Assembly (NCBI GenBank): GCA_032718475.1
Contig: JAUCBJ010000732.1
Location: 1 to 64,000, forward strand
Origin: Nemertoderma westbladi
Lineage: Eukaryota; Xenacoelomorpha; Nemertodermatida; Nemertodermatidae
Length of the DNA: 64,000 nucleotides
Reading direction: 5' to 3'
Shown here: positions 11,799 through 22,731 of the stretch, piece after piece
Layout of the letters: each line of letters opens with the position of its first letter
Position numbering within the stretch: the first letter of the stretch is position 1
Notes under the pieces: generated by a model
Seen by the model: the letters and a program-made list of their open reading frames with translations, nothing else
The model's database searches: none
What the model was told of the DNA's origin: nothing
Made by a program: the position numbers and the translations under genes

Positions 11799-13325
11799 CT
11801 ACTGACTAGCTGTTCTCTGTTTATCGATGAAGTCTTGCTTCTCTTGAAGATTTTCCAACTCTAGTTGGGCGGTCTCTTCAGACGCCCTCCGTTCTGCTTC
11901 TGCTATTGCTACCTTTCTTTCCGCTTCTGCCGTTTTTCTATCCGCTTCTGCCGCTGCCTTTCTTTCCGCTTCTGCCGTTTTTCTTTCTGCTTCTGCCACC
12001 TTTCTTTCCGCTTCTGCCTCTGCCACTGCCGCTTTTCTTTCCACTTCTGCCACTTTTCTTTCTGCTTCTGCCTCTGCCGCTGCTGCTTTTCTTTCCACTT
12101 CTGCAGCTTTTCTTTCCGCTTCTGCCTCTGCCGCTGCCGCTGCTGCTATCTTTCTGTCTTCTATACGTTTTTTCTTTACTTGTTCTTCTTGAACCCTAGC
12201 GATGCGGATGCTTTCATCAAATTTAGCTTGGTTCGCAGCTAACATTTCCGCATCTATTGCGTCCAACACCAACTTGGCTCCTTCACTATTAGGACGAAGT
12301 CCAGCCAGCCGTCTCCTCAACTCTTCGTCACCTATAAATCGTTGATAGTCCGACAGATAGATGTCAATTGCGTCCCTCTGAGGTTTTTCTGCTGTCACTT
12401 CGCTTTCCACTTGAGAAAAGACAGCGTCGGTTGATTCTCCTTGAGTCGAGCGCTCAGCCAGCTGAAATTTCCACTGGGCCGTTCCTTGAACTTTGAGATC
12501 TACGCGCTGGAACCAAGTCTTCACAGCAACTTGCAACGACGTATCTTGGATTCTCTTCGAGGCCTCCTCAAAGGCTGAAAGAATTAGTCTGATCCGCAGA
12601 ACTCGTTCGCGAACTTGATAAAGCAGCTCTCCCTGCTCTTGAGGTCCTTGGGGTTATTGAAACAGTTGTTCCTCTAATCGCCCCAGAGAGCTGAAGAATC
12701 TCTGCACATATCCTGCTGCCGACCTCTTCCACACAGCTGGATCTCTAGTGTCCATTAACACTCCCATCCGGTATAGATCTTCCCAGGCAGCTTCTGATAA
12801 GTTAAACGGGAGTCCAGATCCGGGGAAATTCCATTGCGTCTCGACAATAGATTTCAGTTCCTCCTTCGTGTATACCGCATAACTGTCCTTGGTCGATCGC
12901 TGACCTCTCGCCCAATCCATTTGATGCTCCTCTACCGCAATCAATACTCCAGTGAGTACGGCTTCCGGGAGAATGAGAAGTGGATCCGAACAAACCGCTT
13001 CTGCCATCTTTGCTCCGCGCTCGGGTGTCAGCTCTACAGTATCTGAACTACTGGAGCTATCGGGCCGCTGAGAAATAAGTTCTCGGCTCGAGTGATGCTG
13101 CTGTTTAACAGCTGCCTCTTGGTCCCGCTTGACTTGAGCCTGAGTGCCTATAATAGACCTACGGTGTTTGACTAGCCTAGGGTCTGATACTATTACTGGA
13201 GGGATGACTTTTCTTACAGTAGGAGGGGAGTTGAACTTTGGTCTCAAACGTTCCACACTCCTATCTGGGTCACAGATGGTTGTATCTAGGAGACTGTCTG
13301 ACAGGTTTTGCTTTGTGTCAGCCAT
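11799..13325 (-). pseudogene. gag: gag N-terminus of copy A with two in-frame stops
   Basis: The ATG at 13325 (MADTKQNLSDSLL) matches the gag start of copy B. The same frame runs to 11799 but is cut by a TAA at 12654-12656, where B has an Arg codon, and a TAG at 11799-11801. It contains an Ala/Glu/Arg/Lys-rich coiled coil (about 11900-12180) built from short repeats such as AEAERKAAEVERKAA. The repeat array is longer than in copy B, so it varies in copy number. Upstream residues match no family I recognise. Gag would form the particle shell; this N-terminal extension is unusually long for a BEL gag. Confidence 0.8.
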
Positions 13326-15234
13326 GTTTGTTTGTACAGTTGAATGCCTACTGCTAGAACTACAGTTAAAGCAAGTCTAGTAATTCAGTATCAACTAAGC
13401 CTAGTAATTAATTACCGATATCGTTACTCAGTGTAACGTGATATATATACAATATATTGAAATACCGGTATACACTTATAGTACAAGTATTATGACTGAC
13501 TAGGGTTTGTCACAAAAATACCGGTATATAATTCAGCGTAAATATATAAATATATAATAAGCCTACCATGAATACCGGTATACAGTTTACACTTATAGCA
13601 TATATAAGTATAATTATAGACTAAATTAATTACAGAATACCGGTATATGATTTCAGCATAAGTTTATAGAAATAAATATAATAGGCCTATCGTAAATACC
13701 GGTATATCAATTATTTTAGAATAATTGAATTTCTGAATTTTAGGGTTACTTGGTTACTTTACGTTACTTTATTACCGTTATTTAAGCAGTAGTCCAACTG
13801 ATATTAAGACCTAATTGATGGATGACAGGCCTACTATTTATAAATCGGTTTGAGTTGATTTATAATATATATACCCGTACAATGGGATTTGCCAATGTTT
13901 GAAACAAATGTTATTGTTTCTGGTTGAGGGAGTCACTACACAAAAGCTAAACGCTCTCAGTGGAGTGCTACCTGTTGGACACTAAAACAAATAATTATAC
14001 TTTACTAAGTTACTTATTACTACTAATTACTTACAGATTGGGTGAGATTACAATCTCTAAATAAACAATAACAAATTACACGTACAAATTTTAGGGTAAT
14101 TTTACAGGGAATCTACAAACCAGTCTAACAAGGGTTAGAAGTCTAGTTATTACAAACGGACAGGATACTACGGTATTTGAAAATAATTAAGCAGTAGTAA
14201 ATACAATGTGTTGTCCAGATAAGAAAATACCACCGTCTGACGACTTATAGCCTTTTGCTATACAGCACTATAAGTACTACGTTATGTACCCGGAGTGTCC
14301 CTACCTAGAAGTTAATTACCGCAGCCTACCAGAGCTAACGTGCCTATTAACCACTTTACAACACAAATATACTGCCTATAAACTAAATTACTTTCGGAAA
14401 GTATTGTACACTAAACCCTAGATTAGGTACAAGTACTTGTATAACAAATAACCAGCAGTTAAATATACTTGAACAGCTAAAAGAACCACGGCATCTGCTG
14501 GAGTGACTAGCGCATAAAATCGCCGGTCTTTACCTACGCCGAGCAGCCCTGATGTAGTACCGGGGTTAATTTAACTATAACGGTATGTATAACAAGCACA
14601 ATTACTGTAGGAATAAACTGGGGGAGTTTGAAGGTTGCGAATACTTGCATAAACTCTGAATAATAAATATTACGCTACCCTTACAGACTACACAAACAAA
14701 ATACAGACCAAACGCTGGCAGACTACTATCAAGCCTAAATAAACTACAGTATATGCAGACTCCGAAATGGTTAGTTAGTATACGTTCTAACCGAGTAGTA
14801 CGACTTATTCTTTCGGGGGGGATTTACCTTACAGCACTGGATGCCCCCACATTCCTAACTAGTACTTTATCGGACATACACTCTACACACACTGCAATCT
14901 CTTCAAACCTAACAACAGCCAGACAACAATCCAGCCTACAAATTATCTATACAATCTGAGCAGGCTTATACGACCTCTGCTCAATATTACACTTACAGAT
15001 AAATAAAACTGACAGAAATAAGTAAAATCCCAATAAAAACCAGGGCGGCCGTTCCCTGATTAATTATCAAGACCTACCGGTATATAATTATCAAAATCGA
15101 ATAATACTGATGTACCTGTACTGCTGTAAGTACCGGTTCGGGTGGTTAGGTAGTTAGGCCTACTGGTTACCAGTCGACCGGTACTTTTCGACTTTATTGC
15201 CTACGTTGCAATAAAGAAAAAGTATAACTGTTAC
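13326..15234 (-). other. leader of copy A between 5' LTR and gag
   Basis: This is a 1.9-kb untranslated leader without a credible ORF. Next to the LTR is a perfect 9-bp stem hairpin (15192-15216). Near gag are five TACCGGTA palindromes at 13463, 13519, 13573, 13638 and 13697, spaced 54-65 bp. The leader is conserved with copy B (38329-40526). No TGG primer-binding start is visible beside the LTR. Confidence 0.6.
15192..15216. other. hairpin next to 5' LTR, copy A
   Basis: CTTTATTGC and GCAATAAAG form a perfect 9-bp stem around the loop CTACGTT, about 18 bp inside the 5' LTR edge. Copy B has the same structure with a slightly different loop. It may be a dimerisation, packaging or priming element; the role is inferred from position only. 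Confidence 0.5.
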
Positions 15235-16434
15235 TGTTCGCGCTTTAAGACTCTTAGCAGTTTAACCCGCTAATTTTAGGTGTCTTCTAGTCTTAGTTTA
15301 TAAATAGACTTTAGCTTATAACAAGTATTTGTTACATGTACGATATAAAGTTACACTAGCTGAAACCAGCCTATGCGCGACCATTCACCCACTGTTAAGG
15401 GAGACTGGATTCAGAGGCTCTGACCTTATTGCGGTGTAGGCCTACTGTACTATTCGATTGATCGTTAATATAATCTCTGACAAATAATATTTACTTTCGG
15501 GAAATATTAACAGTTCCTTTAGGACGTGGCGCTCTAAGTATATAAACAGAGTTATGACTTACACTAAACACAATGGGATGGCTAATGATTATCGTATAAG
15601 GTGCATTCTTTAGGAGATGCTTTGTTATCTGTCAAACTCATACACACTACCGCACAATACTGCACACTGATCTGTCGACCGTCACTGAATTTGATCATAT
15701 ATAAAGAGAATAACAAGTGACACCTGTAGGTATTATGAAATAGCATTTAATTCACTTCAAAACCACTATAATGTAAGTCGCAGTTGCTACAGGTAACCGG
15801 TCTCTCTATCCTTCAGTATATCAAGAAAATTTGGGTTTTATGATTATTCATTGATATTCTCCAAATATAACAACATATTCATCAACTTCTAACAATTAAT
15901 AACCGACAGTAAATAGCAGTAAAATAATGCGGTGAAAAATGGCTTGATATGAGCCGATGTTCTGAGTTGGCTAGGTTTGCATTGACTTGATATGGTTTGG
16001 TTTGATATGATATGAGGTTTGATATGATAACAGTTATACGCTTCTATAATCAAAGCCGTCAAATGTTTGGCTAAAGTCTGAAACTAAGAATAATTCCAAA
16101 GGAAAGGTAAACACAACTACTGCCTGAGTACACAGACTTGCTCGGTATACATAGCTCCTTTCCAAGAAAAATGAAAATCGCTCTGATTGGCTGAGCCTAG
16201 CTGAGCCGAACAAAGAACACAGAGCACAAGGGAAAGTTCCACGTGTACAGCAAATCAGTTGGTATATGTCGTCATCTCCAGAGTATTCCAGCGCATTGCG
16301 GAGAAAATTGCTTGTTATGTCCGCTAATGCACACATGCAGACATAGCGGGTAAAAATGGCTTTTTATGTCCGCTAAAACCTACACGGTATATTGCGGAGA
16401 AAAATGGCTTGCTATATCCGCAAAAGCTTTTACA
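15235..16434 (-). repeat. 5' LTR of copy A
   Basis: It is the partner of 3181-4398 and lacks 18 bp present there. In the sense direction it starts at 16434 (TGTAAAAGC) and ends at 15235 (GCGAACA). The target duplicate tttat follows at 16435-16439. It carries iterated GCGGACATAA motifs (about 16300-16430) and a CCAAT box. Confidence 0.92.
16186..16190 (-). promoter_or_regulatory. CCAAT box in 5' LTR of copy A
   Basis: Sense CCAATCAGAGCGAT is kept at the equivalent place in all five LTRs of copies A, B and C although the surrounding LTR sequence has drifted. This suggests a promoter element, probably an NF-Y type site. No convincing TATA box was placed. Confidence 0.4.
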
Positions 16435-16439
16435 TTTAT

Positions 16440-17485
16440 ACATCGCTTAAAAGTAAGCTATGTTTATGTGGTTGACTTTAATAAATCGCTTAAAAGTAAG
16501 GTCTTTTTTACAAGTTCTCTTAAAACATCGCTTAAAAGTAAGCTATGTTTATGTAGTTGACTTTATTAAATCGCTTAAAATTAAGATATTTTTTACAAGT
16601 TCTGTTAAAACATTGATGTACAGATTGATGTACTGGGTCGCCTAATAATAGAGGATGGGAATACAGGTAATAGCCCTAGCGCCGCCGATACCAGTACAAC
16701 ACGTAATTCTGGAATAATTGATTTAAATAGAAGCCTCCGTGAATGGCTGCATTGGTTATTAAGTTTATCTATTGCTCGGCATCAAAGTAGCTGCTGCTTA
16801 TATGTATCATCTGCAATTTGTTGGCACCTCCGTATTAGGCTCTCTTTTCAGATGACATACCGGTACCTACTGGCTACTGCAGTACTCTGTAACTATACTG
16901 TTAACTGTACTGTCCGTACCGTGTACCCTACATATCAGAAATTCAATTTTGCTGATCGAATACTGGAATACAACAATTGCTCAACAGCGCCCTCTCGTGA
17001 TCTATTTACTAATTGCAGATATTGTCAACAACGCATTTGATTGGACAAAACACTGCAAAAACATGGCTTACTTTAAACCATGTTTAAACGACACTGTAAA
17101 AACATCGCTTACTTTAAACTATGTTTAAACGACACTGTAAAAACATTGCTTACTTTAAACTATATTACTGCATAAACACATACTTCATTTTAAGCAATGT
17201 TGGAACAGAACTGCAATTAAATATCTTATTTAAAGCGATTTAATAAAGTCAACTACATAAACATAGCTTACTTTTAAGCGATGTTTTAACAGAACTTGTA
17301 AAAAATATCTTAATTTTATGCGATTTAATAAAGTCAACTACATAAACATAGCTTACTTTTAAGCGATGTTTTAAGAGAACTTGTAAAAAATACCTTACTT
17401 TTAGGCGATTTATTAAAGTCAACCACATAAACATAGCTTACTTTTAAGCGATGTATAAATTCAAATGCAATAAAATACCATATGT
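16440..17485. repeat. inverted-repeat element with GCTTAAAAGTAAGC-type arms, split by copy A
   Basis: The left arm (3150-3180 continued at 16440-16632) and the right arm (about 17218-17485) are reverse complements. Both consist of iterated units such as ACATCGCTTAAAAGTAAGC separated by spacers with GTTGACTTTA. The middle (16633-17040) is not repetitive, and 17041-17200 holds three ~43-bp units with CTTACTTTAAAC. Copy A sits 30 bp inside the left arm. No transposase is seen, so it is nonautonomous or a structured satellite. Confidence 0.55.
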
Positions 17486-19046
17486 TTAACCCTATTAGTA
17501 CCGGGCTATGAAATGTTGTACAAATACCGGGAGGGGGTCATATTGACCCCCCCCCTCTAAAATCTACAAATATTTACGAAAACGTCTGATTTTTTGTTTG
17601 TACGTAGGTATCACTTGTCTGGATCGGACCGAAAAAAAAAATTTTCGAAAAAAAACACTGGGGTGGTTATATTGCAGCACCAAAATTACAAGTAGTGCAC
17701 AATTTTCACCAAATTTGAAAGTTACATTTTCGGCTAATTATTTTTCAATACAGGTTTTCTGGGGTGCAAAATACATTGGAAAATATTAAAAAATGATATG
17801 ATTACTATAAATGGCTGTTTAGTCCTCTCTGCGTAGGAAAAAAATGAAAAAAACAAGTAACCAGCACTTTTCAGTTAGAACACAAAATTTTTAATTAACT
17901 TATACGATGCTATAAATTCATATTTTCAGGTTTTCGAGGGTGCTGATTCTAATGGAATACATTTCTAATATGCCAGATCATTGCTACTTGTATTTTTCGG
18001 CGTAATTTGGCAAATTTTGGTGCTAGCACCAAATTTCGTACCCATCACCAAAAAGTACAAGTTTGCGATGTCCAGTGCTGTTTTTATTGATTCCATCGGA
18101 TTCAGGACCCTCATAAACCCGTATAACGCAAGAAACAAGGTGATACTATCTACTTATCAATTTGCATATTTTCCAAAATTTGGTGCTGGCACAACAATTT
18201 TCACCCACCGGCGAAAAATACAAGTTTGAGAACTCTTATGAAATTTTTACTGATTCCATTGAATTCAGAACCATCACAAACCCGTATAACGCAAGAAACA
18301 AGGTGACACAATCAATTGATATATTTGATGGTTTTCAAAATTTGGTGCTAGCACCACATTTTGCACCCACATCCGAAAAATACAAGTTTGAGATGTCTAG
18401 TTCGATAATTATATTTTCCATTGAATTCAGAACAGCCATAAACCTCTAAAACGCAAGAAATAAATTGTCACAAGCAATTTTATCTATTGAATGGATTTTC
18501 AAAATTTCGTGCTAGCACCAAAATTTGCACACAGCACCGAAAAATACAAGTTTGATACGCTTGGTGCAACTTGTATATATTTCATCGAATCCAGAAACCC
18601 AAAAAACCCCAATTGCGTAAAAAACAAGTTTCAAACGTTCAATTTACAAAATTGACTTATTTCAAAATTTGGTGCTGGCACCAAAATTTGGTACCCGCCG
18701 AAAAATACAAGTTTGAAATATCTAAATCAATTGATATGAATTCCATCAAATTTCTAACACCAAAAAACCGGTGTAAATCAAAATTAGAGATGTTACAATT
18801 CATATTTAATGAAATGTAATTTTCAAAAAACGTCTCAAAAAAAGTGCCAAAAGTAGGGTTAAAAAATGGTGCTATAACTCGAAAAGTACCCAATATTTTT
18901 GAAAACGGTTTTCACTACTAGGAAGACAATAGATTTTTAGGAAAAGTCATAAAATTTCAGATTCCCAACTGCGTTTGTTTCAGAATTATAATAAAAAAAC
19001 CACGGGGGGGGTCATATTGACCCCCCCCCGGGTTTAATAGGGTTAA
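17486..19046. mobile_element. TTAA-flanked piggyBac-like nonautonomous element, 1.55 kb
   Basis: TTAA at 17486-17489 and 19043-19046 bracket a sequence whose ends are CCCTATTAG... and ...TTTAATAGGG. Just inside each end is a palindrome, GGGGGTCATATTGACCCCC (about 17533-17556 and 19003-19030). The interior has about five diverged ~155-bp tandem units (17990-18820), each with a GGTGCTAGCACC-like palindrome and AAAATACAAGTTTG. The ORFs are short and not conserved. The TTAA target and CCCT termini are known for the piggyBac group; with no transposase the assignment is inferred. Confidence 0.6.
17990..18820. repeat. ~155-bp internal tandem repeats
   Basis: Successive units contain TTTGGTGCTAGCACCAAA or a variant, then AAAAATACAAGTTTG, a variable stretch with a TCCAT(T/C)GAATTC-like motif, AACCCGTATAACGCAAGAAA and a spacer. 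About five units are recognisable, with decreasing similarity toward 18820. A related copy of the left half is at 46315-46780. Confidence 0.55.
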
Positions 19047-19260
19047 GCGATTTTCAAGGCAATTGCAAAAACATAGCTTACTTATAAGCGATTTTCACGG
19101 CAAATACAAAAAACATAGCTTACTTTTAAGCGATGTTTTAAGAGAACTTGTAAAAAATACCTTACTTTTAAGCGATTTATTAAAGTCAACTACATAAAAC
19201 ATAGCTTACTTTTAAGCGATGTATAAATTCAAATGAAATAAAATACCATACTTTTAAGCA
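19047..19260. repeat. further GCTTACTTTTAAGCG array
   Basis: It nearly repeats 17340-17485 (same spacers, same end ATGTATAAATTCAAATG...AAATACCATA), so the arm is duplicated on the far side of the TTAA element. Units contain the palindrome GCTTACTTTTAAGC. Confidence 0.55.
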
Positions 19261-19647
19261 ATGCTTATAAATATAAGCTAATGAAAAACGTAAGGTACAC
19301 ATTTATAATTCTAAGGTATTTTGGCTCAAATCAGATGCCATAGAAGTGGCGGTGATTGTCAAATGTATTAACTGTATTACATTGTTCCAGAGATAATAAT
19401 GGCCCCAGCTTAATTTCACCACGTTTCAGTTAAACATAATTTAACTGACCGCTGGGACAGGGCTGTCATCGAAAATCATGGAACGCTTTGGGATTTGGTA
19501 CGGTATACAACGCAACGCTTTCACAGCACCTGTCAAGGGGCGTCAAAAGTGTTGAGGAAAACCCAACCGCGCTGTTGCCGTGAAGTGTATCTGTGACTCG
19601 GGCTTTACAATTTACTACTAGTACCGTAATTGATTTGGATATTACAG
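19261..19647. other. no recognisable feature
   Basis: Unique-looking sequence without an ORF, RNA gene or repeat that I can support. Confidence 0.4.
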
Positions 19648-20470
19648 TAGGCCTACACGGACTGATACTGAAACTAAGTAATTAGGCCTACACGGACTGA
19701 TACTAAATCTAAGTAATTAGGCCTACACGGACTGATGCTGAAACTAAGTAATTAGGCCTACACGGACTGATACTGAAACTAAGTAATTTGGCCTACACCG
19801 ACTGATACTAAAACTAAGTAATTAGGCCTACACGGACTGATACTGAAACTAAGTAATTAGGCCTACACGGACTGATACTAAAACTAAGTAATTAGGCCCA
19901 CTCGGACTGATACTGAAACTAAGTAATTAGGCCCACACGGACTGATACTGAAACTAAGTAATTAGGCCTACACGGACTGATACTGAAACTAATTAATTAG
20001 GCATACACGGACTGATACTGAAACTAAGTAATTAGGCCTACACGGACTGATACTGAAACTAATTAATTAGGCATACACGGACTGATACTGAAACTAAGTA
20101 ATTAAGCCTACACGGACTGATACTGAAACTAAGTATTTAGGCCTACACGGATGATACTGAAACTAAGTAATTAGGCCTACACGGACTGATACTGAAACTA
20201 AGTAATTAGGCCTACACGGACTGACACTAAAACTAAGTAATTAGGCCTACACGGACTGATACTGAAACTAAGTAATTAGGCCTACACGGACTGATACTAA
20301 AATTAAGTAATTAGGCCTACACGGACTGATACTGAAACTAAGTAATTAGGACTACACGGACTGATACTGAAACTAAGTAATTAGGCCTACACGGACTGAT
20401 ACTGAAACTAAGTAATTAGGCCCACACGGACTGATACTGAAACAACTGAAACTAAGTAATTAGGCCTACA
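19648..20470. repeat. 35-bp minisatellite, about 23 copies
   Basis: The unit is TAGGCCTACACGGACTGATA followed by CTGAAACTAAGTAAT. Copies differ by a few substitutions (CTGAAACT versus CTAAAACT, AAGTAATT versus AATTAATT), with one short internal duplication near 20440. The array is head to tail and noncoding. Confidence 0.9.
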
Positions 20471-21199
20471 ACACTAGTTCCAATACAATACTAGGTCGGT
20501 AGCCTTTTTTGCCCATCTTGCTATACTGTATAAAGGCTTGTTTATAACAGTCAACGCCTACTAAAAGAAAAATATATTTAGTAGGCCTTGATAACAGCAT
20601 TCTTTTCGTGAGCATATTTTATAGATTTGTTTCCATGTGATATGTAAGGGGACAGGTTTTTCTGTATGGCTTTTTTTTGTTAAGGCATAATGAATGAGGC
20701 CTACACCACATAGGAGTGGCGAACGTCAGCGGCGAATGGCCGTTGACTTTTTAAAAATAGAACACATTATGGTCGCTGCAGCCCACTTCCCTTTTAGAAT
20801 TTGCATACATTTAATACTAAACACTTTAAACTAAATTTACATATTCATACATGTTCATAAATTAAATACTAAATACTTTAATAACTAAGGCATTTTTTTC
20901 ATTCGCTATTATCATAATATTCATATTAATTCTAGAACGATTACATGTAAATTATGTTAAATTAATTACAAATGTTGTACCCCCCCCCCCCCCTCCCCCC
21001 CTCTGGTGTGGTGTATCATGGCTTTAATATAATAATAATAAAAATAATAATTATAATAATATAATAATAATACTTCTATAATATTGCTACTGAATTACCT
21101 TGATATTCATACGTAAACAAATTGTTCTAAAATATTGTGTTTTTATTTAAATCGAAAAAATTGTTTCAAGTGGATACAAATTCAGGCAACTTTAGAAAC
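20471..21199. other. AT-rich intergenic with simple repeats
   Basis: A poly-C tract interrupted by one T (20980-21002) and an AT-rich TAATAA microsatellite (about 21030-21075) are present. Nothing else is supportable. Confidence 0.4.
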
Positions 21200-21299
21200 C
21201 TATCACAGCTATACCTACTGCAACACCCAAATTGATATTTTCCTTAAAATATTTCCATTTATTCCAACAACCAATGCTGTTAACTTGCGCAATATCATA
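21200..21299 (-). CDS. possible internal exon of a tetraspanin-like gene
   Basis: On the minus strand a good 3' splice site (CTCTGTCTACAG, AG at 21301-21300) opens a frame encoding YDIAQVNSIGCWNKW, then KYFKENINLG and VAVGIAVIG. It ends at a possible GT donor at 21199. A Gly-Cys pair, a short amphipathic helix ending in ENI and then a hydrophobic start resembles the end of the large extracellular loop and the beginning of the fourth membrane helix of tetraspanins. It is only 33 codons, with no neighbouring exon seen and a weak donor, so chance similarity remains possible. A frame stop follows just inside the putative intron. Confidence 0.3.
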
Positions 21300-21592
21300 C
21301 TGTAGACAGAGACTCTTTTTTAAACGGTTTTTAATCGCTAGTGATTGAAAGCGAAAATAAAAATTCTCACACAACCACTTCAGTGCAGTAAGGAGACGGT
21401 GGTAGGGCAAACTACCGGTATCTATTCCATAAATTTCATGATTTATTACTGGTGTTATGGTTTCATAGTAGCGAGTGGTTAAAGACGGCCAAGTAGGCCT
21501 AATTTAGGGTTGAGCAAAGTGGCAGCAGATTATTGTATTGACAGATGAGAGGCAATGAGGAAGTAAATTGCGGACATACAGTATCCGGTATG

Positions 21593-21850
21593 AGCCGCTA
21601 GCCGAATGGTTATAGCGTCAGACTTCAAACCCGTAGGTCCTCTGTTCGATCCCACCTCGACGTCACTGCGTCCAACAAAAGTTTTAATAAATTACATGCA
21701 ATCTCATTAATATTATTGGTAGATTTTTGGATTTATTTATAGATTTATTATTTTGTATATTACTGTATGGCGCGTTAGGAGATGGGACCTTCTCAACTCT
21801 CGTACAAGGACGGCTACACCACATAAAGTAAGTATGTGTTTTTTATATTT
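21593..21850 (+). repeat. tRNA-related SINE or tRNA pseudogene
   Basis: An A-box-like TAGCCGAATGGT (21599-21610) and a B-box-like TGTTCGATCCC (21643-21653) have normal spacing around an anticodon-loop-like CTTCAAA, which would read TCA. The acceptor, anticodon and T stems do not pair properly, so it is not a functional tRNA. The following ~190 bp, ending near GGCTACACCACATAAAGTAAG, may be the SINE body. Pol III transcription is possible but not shown. Confidence 0.45.
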
Positions 21851-22731
21851 ATCAATTTTTTAAATAAAAATTAAATCTATAATTAAGCCAACCTCTGCGA
21901 GCGGATCAACATCATTGATGTCTTCAGTACCATTGTTCTGTTCGTAACATAAGGCGACTGGCGGAAGGTAAAGAGCTGACAGCAGAAACGGAAGTAGAAG
22001 ACTGACTGGTAACATTGTTACAGTAGTGGTAAAGTTACTTTCTAACTATAAGTTAAGAAGGTTTTATGATCAGGGAATGGTGTTAATGATACAAAGACTT
22101 CCTATTTCTATTCTTTGACATGGGGAATTACTTACGCAATTAATAGAGTATAATAAAAGACAATCAATAGGAAATTATTATGGCAGCCATGAATAACTGT
22201 TAGGAGCTGTTTTAATGTATATATCTACCTTTGAGCATACTTATACTATAACCTATTATAGAACAACTGTTAGGGGTTGCCTTTAGTGTAGATACCAATG
22301 TATTCTAATTATGATTTTTGATTACAAACATATGATCATGTGATAATAATTGCCGACACTACTGCCGATTGCAGACAGGCTGCTGGTGGCAGATTTGTGT
22401 GCATTGGTGACACGTTCGTGGGGCCTTTGCGAGCGATTCTACTGTATCACAAACTCGGTATTTAAGAAATTTAACCAAACACCGGTAAATCAAAGAGAGG
22501 GGAATAAACAGGGCCGGATTATTGACTTTGAGGCCCGGCCCGGGTGCAGTTTTCCACTAGCGCTCCCCCACAACACAGCCCCCTCTTAATTAGTAGGCTT
22601 ATTTATATTATGCATTTTCAAATTAATATAATTAACTAAATAAGATAAATTGAAAGAAAAAAAGTAAAAATTCTACGTTTTTTTCCCATGTAATACGTAA
22701 TTGCATTCTTAAATTGGTACCTTTTCGTTGC
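21851..22731. other. intergenic, with a hAT-like terminus near 22509
   Basis: Mostly featureless AT-rich DNA. CAGGGCCGGATTATTGACTT at 22509, followed by AGGCCCGGCCCGGG, resembles the CAGGGCCGG ends of many hAT elements, but no partner end or transposase was found. The 79-codon frame at 22350-22589 runs into this repeat and is not a gene. Confidence 0.3.

Larger units (their letters stand above)
3181..16434 (-). mobile_element. BEL/Pao-like LTR retrotransposon copy A, 13.25 kb, internally deleted
   Basis: Two similar LTRs (3181-4398 and 15235-16434, TG...CA in the sense direction) bound the element. A perfect 5-bp duplication, tttat, lies at 3176-3180 and 16435-16439. The LTRs differ by roughly a dozen substitutions and one 18-bp gap by eye, so the insertion is fairly young. 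Compared with copy B it lacks the protease region (junction near 9450-9475), the integrase region (junction near 7378) and about 2.7 kb of the middle of ORF3 (junction near 4630-4645). It retains the RT catalytic and RNase H segments that B has lost. It interrupts an arm of an inverted-repeat element. Confidence 0.92.

Noticed and set aside
11865-12242. Phe/Cys/Arg-rich and Leu/Pro-rich plus-strand ORFs
   Set aside because: They are the antisense of the Ala/Glu/Lys coiled coil of gag; the same shadow occurs at 36955-37245.
17981-18819. Chain of overlapping plus-strand ORFs of 80-95 codons
   Set aside because: They come from the ~155-bp tandem repeats of the nonautonomous element and do not share a continuous frame.
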